NCBI GenBank assembly: GCA_002007465.1
Contig: LNAC01000109.1
Location: 420,037 to 484,036 of the forward strand
Source: Ailurus styani
Lineage: Eukaryota > Chordata > Mammalia > Carnivora > Ailuridae
Length of the DNA: 64,000 bases
Reading direction: 5' to 3'
A program made the translations under genes and the position numbers. Shown piece after piece: positions 56,965-64,000 of this stretch (the first letter of the stretch is position 1; every line of letters starts with the position of its first letter). Below the pieces are notes generated by a model that made no database searches, was not told the DNA's origin, and saw only the letters and a list, made by a program, of their open reading frames with translations.

Positions 56965-57219
56965 CTATAGTAGCTTTTGTGTATAATCCTTATTATTTTC
57001 TGCATACACAATCATGTCATCTGCAAATAAAAATAATTTTACTTCTTCCTTTCCAACCCTGATGTCTCTCTCTCTTTTTTTTTTCTTTTTATACTCCCAG
57101 GTAGAACTTCCAGGGAAATGTTGAATAGAGGTAGGGGAAGTGGACATCCTTGCCTTGTTCCTGATCATAGTGTAGAAAGCATTAACCATTAAGTATGGTA
57201 CTATTTTTAGGTTTTGCAT
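56965..57219 (-). pseudogene. L1 ORF2 reverse-transcriptase fragment with FADD motif
   Basis: An 84-codon open stretch within the antisense L1 includes VGKEEVKLFLFADDMIVYAE near its C-terminal third. FADD holds the paired catalytic aspartates of L1-type reverse transcriptases. RNKARM lies upstream. A lysine/arginine run (KKKKKRERD) replaces the normal linker, apparently from a T-run expansion at 57061-57089. The enzyme would be about 1,275 residues, so this is a dead fragment. Confidence 0.88.
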
Positions 57220-57899
57220 AAATATCCCTTATCATATAGAGAACTCCCTTCTATTCCTACTTTGATGAGAATTTTTATCGTGAATGTATGTTGAATTTTC
57301 TCGAATGATTTTTCTTCATTTACTTTTTATGGTATATGACATTGATTGATTTTCGCATGTGGAATCAACCTTGAAATCCCATGATCAATTTCACTTGGTC
57401 ATGTTTTATTGCTTCTATATATTGCTAGGTTTGGTTTGCTAATATTTTGTTAGGGATTTTGCCTTTATACTAATGAGGTGTTAAGCTATGGTTTTATTTT
57501 CTGGTGATACCTTTGTCTGGTTTTGGTAGGACGATCATACAGGCTTCATAAAACGAGTTGGGAATTTTTCCTGTATTTTCTATGAAGAACTCACAGAGAC
57601 ATAATGGAAATAAGAAAAAGAGATGCTGTATGAGAGTATAAATGATATAAGTTGGCTGTGAGTAATGAGGGATAGAGAGAAAAAAGGATGACTCTTCATC
57701 TTCAGAAGTTGGTGTTAGGAGGTGCCCTGCACTGCTTTTGGTGAGATGAGCTTGAGTTGTGTTCTGACATGAGACATCTTTGAGAAATACAAGGGAGGAG
57801 ATCTGGAAGGTGGGAAGCTCAGGGAGGATATTAGGATGCCCCAGATGAATGCTGAGAGTGAGTAGGAATCTCTCTATGGTCAGAACTCAGTCTTTGGCT

Positions 57900-58961
57900 A
57901 GAGTTGTGGGTTAAGCTAGGTCTAAAATCAAAATTATAAGTTACATGAAGGTAATAGAATCTCTGGCCTGCCCTAGCCATCTGATATGACTAATCTTGGA
58001 TTCAGGGTAGGAGATTCAGAAAGTGTAGTTTGCAGTTAACAGTGGATACAGATATATCTGTTTCTAGCAGCATGACAGATTTTATAACCCTTCTTTTGAA
58101 AGCAACTAAAAATATTTTATTGAAAATATTTAGAAAAGCATCTCTGAGCTGGCAAGAAATTAAGAAAATCTCAGAGGCTAAAAACAGAGTGAAAGTTGGA
58201 ATACAGAAGGTAATATAGCTTGGCTGGTGCCTTTGGCCTTGGCAATACCACCAGAAATGCCTTACATCCCCATGTAGTTTTGGGAGCCTAATGACAGACC
58301 TTAGTGTCAGAGTGTAACTCAATGAGGTGGTTAATAGGAGAACTCCCCACAGAACCGCGACCTCTTAAGACTACATTCTCACTGTATGAATAAACTAGAA
58401 ATATACCTCCTACACTTAAGGAGACATGAGTAAATTCCTACATCTCTCTTTGGGGCAGATGAAACAGGTAAATCTGCCTTTGAATATGCAGTTATGAATT
58501 GGCCTTTATACAGGTTTGAAATCCTGATTCACCCCACCTTTTTAGCCTGAAACATTTCAAGCTGAGAATTATTTTAAAGAGATCCTAGGTGGGTAGTGTC
58601 ACCTAGACCTCCAGTGGAAACCCATGTCAACACTTGTTAGAATGCATCCTCAAAAGAGCCCTCAAAGAACATTCACAGATGACATTTCATGGGAGATGAA
58701 TTCATAGTTAATATACATAAAACACACAGAATCACTATCATCTGAGCCAGCAGAGCCACAGGCAAAAGAATCAGACACTTCATTATTCAAATGCTGGAAT
58801 TATCAAACACATACTGTTACTTAACTATGATTAAGATCTTTAAGGAAACAAAAAAGACATTGAGACTGGTATAAAATAAGGAACTACAGAAATTACCAAG
58901 TAGATCAGAAAATTGAACAAAAAGAACTTCTATTTTTTTTAAAGATTTTATTCATGAAAGA

Positions 58962-59019
<58 letters not shown>

Positions 59020-59165
59020 CAAAGGTAGAGGGACAAGCAGACTCCCTGCAGAGTGGGAAGCCCAATGTGGGACTTGATCCCAGGATGCTGGGATCATGAC
59101 CTGAGCTGAAGGCAGATGCTTAACCAACTGAGTCAACAGGCGCCCAACAAATAGAACTTCTAGAC
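57900..59165 (+). mobile_element. Old L1 5' region, sense
   Basis: GTGGATACAGATATATCTGT (58041), TAACCCTTCTTTTGAAAGCA, AAATATTTTATTGAAAATAT, AGAAAAGCATCTCTGAGCTG (58133), TTTTGGGAGCCTAATGACAG (58278), ACTTCATTATTCAAATGCTGG and GAATTATCAAACACATACTG (58780-58820), then ACAAAAAGAACTTCT. This is the 5' UTR to ORF1 side of an old L1 in sense orientation, opposite to the L1 pieces on its left. Confidence 0.75.
58933..59146 (-). mobile_element. Can-SINE with 16-bp TSD and long (AG)n
   Basis: ACAAAAAGAACTTCTA (58917-58932) and ACAAATAGAACTTCTA (59147-59162), one mismatch. The GA body has expanded to a pure AG run at 58965-59018 (about 27 units). Confidence 0.95.
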
Positions 59166-59439
59166 GGCAGAGTGTCTCCTGGAGTTTCAGTAGCTTCTGC
59201 TACATTGTCCCGTGACTGGGGCCCACCTTTGAGACGAAGCTGTGCCCAGAAAAGAAAAAAATGGAGATTTGCTCCCATTAGATCACTTCTTCAAGTGTCA
59301 TCTCCCCTCTGGGACCCACCTGATTTTGGTTGCTTTATAGAATCTTTGGGAGTAAATTTTTTGTTTTCTGTCTAGAGCTTAAGAATTGTAATTAGCAGGA
59401 TAGGTGAGCCATAAAAGGAGTAACCCACCATACTTGAAC
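59163..59439. other. No recognisable feature
   Basis: Sequence right of the L1 5' region with no family I can assign. Confidence 0.35.
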
Positions 59440-59935
59440 CAAAACACTACCACAGTATAATCATTAAAACTGCTAAATTAACACTGAAATAATACTATTA
59501 ACCCATCCTTAGACTTTATTCAAATTTCTTCAATGACCCAACTGATATCCTCTTTCTGGTCTAGGATCCAAACCAGGATCACACATTGAATTGAGTCATA
59601 ACTCTTTCGTCTCTAACAATCTAGGACTGTTCCTCTTTCTTTGGCTCTGCGTTCCTTGGCTCATGACTCCCTTCCATCTGCAAAGCCAAGAATGGTGGGT
59701 TGTGTCTTTCTCATATCACAGTGCTTGTCCCGCCTTCCATGTTCACATCTCATTCTCTGACTTTGACTCTTCCAACTTCCTCTTCAACTTTTAAGGACTC
59801 TTGTGATCACATTGGCCCATCTAGACAATCCAAAACTAAATCTCCCTTTGCCCTGTAGCCTAACACATGCAGAAGTTCCAGGGATCAGGGCATGAATATC
59901 TTTGGGAGGCCACCATTCTGCCTACCACATGTGCA
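59440..59935. mobile_element. Old retroelement mosaic (L1 3' UTR-like then LTR-like)
   Basis: AGACTTTATTCAAATTTCTT and CTGGTCTAGGATCCAAACCA (59510-59575) look like an antisense L1 3' UTR. From about 59650, GACTCCCTTCCATCTGCAAA, GGACTCTTGTGATCACATTG, CTAGACAATCCAAAACTAAA and GGAGGCCACCATTCTGCCTA resemble an old LTR of the MLT group. Family not assigned. Confidence 0.5.
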
Positions 59936-60514
59936 CTGTAGTTGAAAATTGTCTTAGCCTTCTTTTCCAACTCTCTTATGTCCAAATGCCATTCACAACC
60001 ATGGTTCTTCCATGTCTACAGGGCTCTAGTACTTGGGGAATTCTAGTCCTCCCCCCTAGCCAGTCCCTGGGCCTCTGCTCCTTATTAGGGCCCTATCAGT
60101 CAAGGGTTCTCTTTGAAATACTCCTCAAGTATCAAAATGATGTCAACTCTTATTGTTCAAATCTGTTAGTACAATAAGCCTGACACTACCCATTGCCCAG
60201 AAATTGCTTCATCTCAATCCCTGGAAGTAGAATGTCATTTTATTCAGTTCTGACTATTCTGGATTGTGAAGGTTGCCTCGGGACTTGCTTTGCTTCCCCT
60301 TCTCCTGTGCCCAAGATGGTTCCTCTTGCTGTCTGTCATCTGTGAGTCTCACCTTCTTCCCCTACACTGTGTGTGAGGGGGGTCCCCTAACAGACACTGT
60401 CTGAGGCCTTGTTTGGCAATAAATGCTCTTAAAATCCATTCCCACTGAAGCCACAGGTGATTGGAGACAAAGAAGAGCCTCCTTGAGAGAAAAACTAGGG
60501 GAGACATGGTCAAG
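59936..60514. other. No recognisable feature
   Basis: Unique-looking sequence with small frames lacking motifs. Confidence 0.4.
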
Positions 60515-60987
60515 GTATGTAGTGGGTTGACTTGTGTCCCCCCAAAATATATATCTGATCCTAACCCCTGGTACCTGGATATGACCTTAGGTGAAAATAG
60601 GGTCTTTGTGGATGTATTCAAGTTAAGATGAGGTCATACTGGATTGGGACAATCCAATGACTTGTGTCCTTCTAAGAAGAGGAGAGGACTCTCATATACT
60701 TAGACACAGAGGAGACACAGGGAGAGAAAAGTCCATGTGAACACAGAGGAAGAGACTATAGTTTTGCTGCCACAAGCTAAAGAACACTGGGGAGTCCTGG
60801 AATCTATTGGAAGCTAGGAAGAGGCAAGGAAGGATCCTTCCCTACAAGACTTCAAAGAGAGCACAGTCCTGCTGACATGTTGATTTCAGACTCCTACCTT
60901 CCAGAACTGTGAAAAAATTAATTTCTGTTGGTTGAAGTCACTAAGTATGTGGTAATTTATTATGGAAGCCCAAGGAAACTAATACAA
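60515..60987 (+). mobile_element. ERVL-MaLR solo LTR (MLT1-type), near complete
   Basis: GTGGGTTGACTTGTGTCCCC, CCTAACCCCTGGTACCTGGA, AAGTTAAGATGAGGTCATAC, TGACTTGTGTCCTTCTAAGA, GAACTGTGAAAAAATTAATT and AGCCCAAGGAAACTAATACA are the full MLT1 order, about 470 bases. No internal retroviral sequence. Confidence 0.88.
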
Positions 60988-61589
60988 GGTGGTTCCTCTC
61001 AGAGAGCAGAACTAGAGTTGAAATTACAGCTTCTATTATTTATACAAATTAATTTTTTTAAAAAAGAAATCTTGTTCTTTTTGAGATCTCGCCCTTCTGT
61101 TCTCCAAATTTATCTGGACCTTCTTTTCAATTGCCCCAATAATCCCTGCCCTGGTTGAGTTGGGTTCTACTCCCAGAAATTTCTTCTCAGTAAGAAGTTT
61201 TGTGGGAAAGGGGTTAGTTGTAAGAGTTTATTAGATCTGTCCAGGCTGCTCCAGTATGGCCAACCTAATCATAGGCTTCCTATGTACTTTCATGAATTGA
61301 ATCCTACAAAACTCCTTCTGGTTATATGTGATGCTCTGAATTAGTCTGTGGTACTTTTTAATGAGTAGCTGTTTGACATTTTAAGTTTCTTCTTTTCTTG
61401 GAGCCCTTGGAAGCTTTGTTGACCTACTTCTGCTTCCTTCCACAAAGATGCTTAAATTATGTAAGTTTGATGGCTACCCTTGCTTGTATTTTGGGGTTTC
61501 TGGGTCTTTAATTTGCCATCCTAGTTCCGTTTTTGTGGTGGGAGGGTGCAGAGAAATTCGGGGAGATTACCATTACTGTCTTGCCAGAA
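60988..61589. other. No recognisable feature
   Basis: Unique-looking sequence, no family assigned. Confidence 0.4.
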
Positions 61590-61992
61590 TCCTCTCCATG
61601 GCTTTAGGTTATCATTCCACATGGAGTCATTCTGCTGTCACCAGTCGTATGAGGTGAGAATATTTTCCTGCTCTGTGGACTTTGGGCTTGGCCAAGTGCA
61701 ACATGAATGAAAGCCACAATTCAACCATTCTGAGTCTGTTTACATTTAAGGCAGCTCAACAAGCATTGCTTGATTTCTATCACCCCTTCTGGATCAGACC
61801 TTCACCATGAGGATATGCCTCAAGTAGTCACTACCCGCCTCTGGTCAGGGCCTCAAAATAAACCACATGGAGCAGAACCATCCCAGCCAATTCGCAGACC
61901 TGTGAGCACGAAAACATGCTTATTGCTTCATGTCATTTAATTTTGGGGTCATTTGTTATATGATATTACTGTCGTAATAGCTGACTAATACA
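61590..61992 (+). mobile_element. LTR relic of MLT1 class, decayed
   Basis: GGACTTTGGGCTTGGCCAAG, TCTGGATCAGACCTTCACCA, the polyadenylation-type AAAATAAACC, and the 3' order TTTAATTTTGGGGTCATTTG then AATAGCTGACTAATACA. Confidence 0.55.
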
Positions 61993-62127
61993 CTGCTCTT
62001 ATTTTTGATGACTGATGTGTGCGTTATGAAGGAGAATCAGATGCGGCAAACTCTCTGAAGCAAATCCACTCAGCTGTCTGGTTTGGTAAGGGCCTAAACC
62101 TAAGGATAGTTTCTATGTTTCTAAAGG

Positions 62128-62128
<1 letters not shown>

Positions 62129-62173
<45 letters not shown>
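62129..62173. repeat. (TG)n microsatellite
   Basis: About 22 uninterrupted TG units followed by an AT-rich stretch to 62258. A good candidate length polymorphism. Confidence 0.97.
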
Positions 62174-62175
<2 letters not shown>

Positions 62176-62261
62176 ATATATTCTTATTTATGTATAAATA
62201 TGTAAGCATATTTATATAAAAATATAGACTTATATTTATACGTAATAATCATATATAATTA

Positions 62262-62460
62262 AGGGCCCCTGGGTGGCACAGTTAGTTGAGAGTCTGACTC
62301 TTGATTTCAGCTCAGGTCATGATCTCAGGGTCATGAGATCAAGACCCCCATCAGGCTCCATGCTCAGTGGGGAGTCTGCTTGAGATTGTCTCTCCCTCTC
62401 CCTCTGGCCCTCTTGCTCATGCCCTCTCTCTCTCTCAAATAAATAAATAAGTCTTTAAAA
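62262..62460 (+). mobile_element. Can-SINE with perfect 18-bp TSD
   Basis: AATAATCATATATAATTA is identical at 62244-62261 and 62461-62478. Head GGGCCCCTGGGTGGCACAG, consensus-like body and CAAATAAATAAATAAGTCTT tail. Confidence 0.97.
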
Positions 62461-62478
62461 AATAATCATATATAATTA

Positions 62479-63865
62479 TATATGCATATATATATAAAGC
62501 ATTTGCTATCTGGCCCTTTAAATAAAAAGTTTGCTTTCCTGTGTCTCAAAACACAGGAAAGAGCACACACTCCATAGCATAAGCCCTGAGTTCTGTATGT
62601 ACCGACTTAGGTTATTTGTAGCCTCTTTCCCCATATGTACAATGAGCTGGTGGAACTACAGAATCCCCGAGGTCCCTTCAGTTCCAAGATTCTACATGCA
62701 ATATACAAAATAGTGCTATTGAATAAAACATGCCTATTTTGATGATATCAGCACCCTCACATTCGTGTAAACTATGACAAGTAATAATTACAAAGATGAG
62801 ATATAAAAGGACTCCCCTAACAAAGACAAAACTCCCCAGAGAAGCCACAGTTTGAGCAGAAGCTGGGAAGTGGGGTGAAGGGAAGTGATGTATGCCTAGA
62901 GAGGACAATAGACAACTGGGTTCATACCATGCATTCATTAGCCCTCTTCTCTGCCTAAGGGAGCTTTGTGACTCAGATTACAAATTTCTCATCTATGACT
63001 AACTAGCAAAAAAAGGGAAAACACCCATGGTGTGTGTGTATGTGCATGTAACATCTGATTTGACTACAGCAGCAAGAAATTGGTCTTTTGTGAATTGATG
63101 TGATTTAGAGACGCCTACAAAATAAAAGTATGGTACTCCAGGAAGAGATGAATAAAATACCAGTGTTTTATTGGAATGGTGCTGTGCAGCTGAAAAATTG
63201 TTGAGTTCTGGAAATGGAGAAATTGCATCTTTCAGAGTGCCAGCATGTGAGAGTGTACCCTGGAAGTATGCTATTTGGCTGCACTTCAGCTACCATTAAG
63301 CATACCTAATATTTTTCTGTCTTGCCTATGCTGCTGTGCTGACTTGGAAAGGTCGTTGGGGAAAGTGTGCACCAGCAAAATTGGCGACTTGGCTCTTGGA
63401 GTAGAGCACCTCCTGTTCTAGCCTTGATGTGATTCCAAACCTGTGATCCCACGTCCTCTCTTCTATGAAGGGAAACTCGATCCATTTTCATACTGTGTGA
63501 AAATGTTGAGTGATTGAAATGTGAACACAGATCCTTTCCAACCCACACTTTATATGAAGAACATCTGCTTGGAAATTTTCAGCTCCAAGTATTGGAGGGA
63601 AGAAATGCTGCATTCCCGGAGAATGGAAGTTTCTCTCTGGGTGAAGGGGAATCAGTATGGAGACCATTAGTGAGGCCAACACTTGTTTCCATTTCCTGCA
63701 TGTATAGGGTAAAAGTCTTCCTGTCTTTGGTTGATATCTCACATTTGTACTTGAAATAGCTAAAGTGAGGTGTTCCATATAAAATCAGCATGGCAACTAA
63801 ATTTCTAGTGCAGAAATTTCTCATGTAAAGACTGAAGTTTTAGAGAAAGACCTCATTTCCACCCA
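62479..63865. other. No recognisable feature
   Basis: Unique-looking sequence. Overlapping frames at 63488-63824 on both strands show no motif. Confidence 0.4.
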
Positions 63866-63992
63866 TTTTTTGTAAGTAGGCTCCACACCCAGCATGGAGC
63901 CCAATGCGGGGCTTAAACTCATGACTCTCAGATCTGGACCTGAGCTGAGATCAAGAGTCAGACGCTTGACCAACAGAGCCCCCAGGCGCCCC
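63866..63992 (-). mobile_element. Short Can-SINE variant at the window edge
   Basis: GTAAGTAGGCTCCACACCCA, ATGGAGCCCAATGCGGGGCT, ATCAAGAGTCAGACGCTTGA and head complement CCCAGGCGCCCC. It lacks the GA-rich body. CTACCCA after it may be the start of a TSD matching CCACCCA at 63859-63865, but the window ends there. Confidence 0.88.
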
Positions 63993-64000
63993 TCTACCCA

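Larger units (their letters stand above)
55325..57610 (-). mobile_element. Old L1 3' half, antisense (second adjacent copy), with ORF2 RT region
   Basis: A second 3' UTR series restarts at 55330 (TCCTTGTCAACACTTGGCAC, GATGACTGATGTTTTGAGCA at 55771), then the ORF2 distal part: AATTGTTTTGGGTATTCTAA (56587), GAATGAGATTGCATTGAGTC (56677), AATCATGTCATCTGCAAATA (57009), CATCCTTGCCTTGTTCCTGA (57146), TGGTTTTGGTAGGACGATCA (57519). Confidence 0.85.

Noticed and set aside
56965..57219. Reverse-transcriptase motif as evidence of an endogenous retrovirus
   Set aside because: The FADD context and flanking sequence are those of L1 ORF2. No gag, protease or env-like sequence is seen anywhere, and the LTRs present are solo.

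Overview
The window is vertebrate nuclear DNA from a carnivoran mammal. The diagnostic signal is about two dozen tRNA-derived Can-SINEs: a head reading GGGGCACCTGGGTGGCTCAG or its complement, then a CT-rich body, then an A-rich tail. The two youngest-looking copies (34118-34315 and 53845-54047) carry the head variant GCCTCTGCCTTCGGCTCAGG and the tail-side block ATCACAAGCAGGCAGAGAGG. From memory of caniform SINE subfamilies I associate these with mustelids (weasels, mink, ferret, otter), so a mustelid is my best guess and a caniform is near certain. I see no rRNA, no tRNA gene, no CpG island and no protein-coding exon I can recognise. This is intergenic or deep intronic sequence, and nothing in the window says which.

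Layout. 1-0.6 kb is the end of an antisense old L1. 5.06-12.3 kb is one long, decayed antisense L1M carrying eight Can-SINEs and one young L1 fragment. 12.3-20.4 kb is mostly unique sequence with MER5, MIR and L2 relics. 20.4-29.3 kb holds LTRs of MLT2 and MLT1 type, a complete short Tigger element, MIRs and a sense L2. 29.3-32.4 kb is unusually free of repeats and has a TAATTA-rich block. 32.4-38.3 kb is a dense patch of SINEs, LTRs and L1 3' ends. 38.3-53.6 kb alternates L2, MIR and LTR relics with unique DNA. 53.7-59.2 kb holds two adjacent antisense L1M pieces followed by a sense L1M 5' region. 59.4-64 kb holds LTR relics and two SINEs.

The only coding relics are decayed L1 reverse-transcriptase segments and one short coding-like stretch on the minus strand near 13 kb. 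The features are parasitic insertions rather than cooperating genes. What can be read is their order: MIR, L2 and L1M are oldest, then Tigger, MER5 and LTRs, then Can-SINEs and young L1 ends whose target-site duplications (TSDs) are still readable. Three single-base N placeholders (8246, 34391, 54105) mark assembly joins, and the last sits exactly between two 118-bp copies, which looks like a false duplication. I found no novel biological system. The observations most worth follow-up are the false duplication, a twin-primed L1, a compound SINE insertion, a strong orientation bias of insertions inside old antisense L1s, and two repeat-free blocks with clustered homeodomain-type motifs. Repeat family names come from remembered consensus sequences, not a database search, and boundaries without a stated TSD are approximate.
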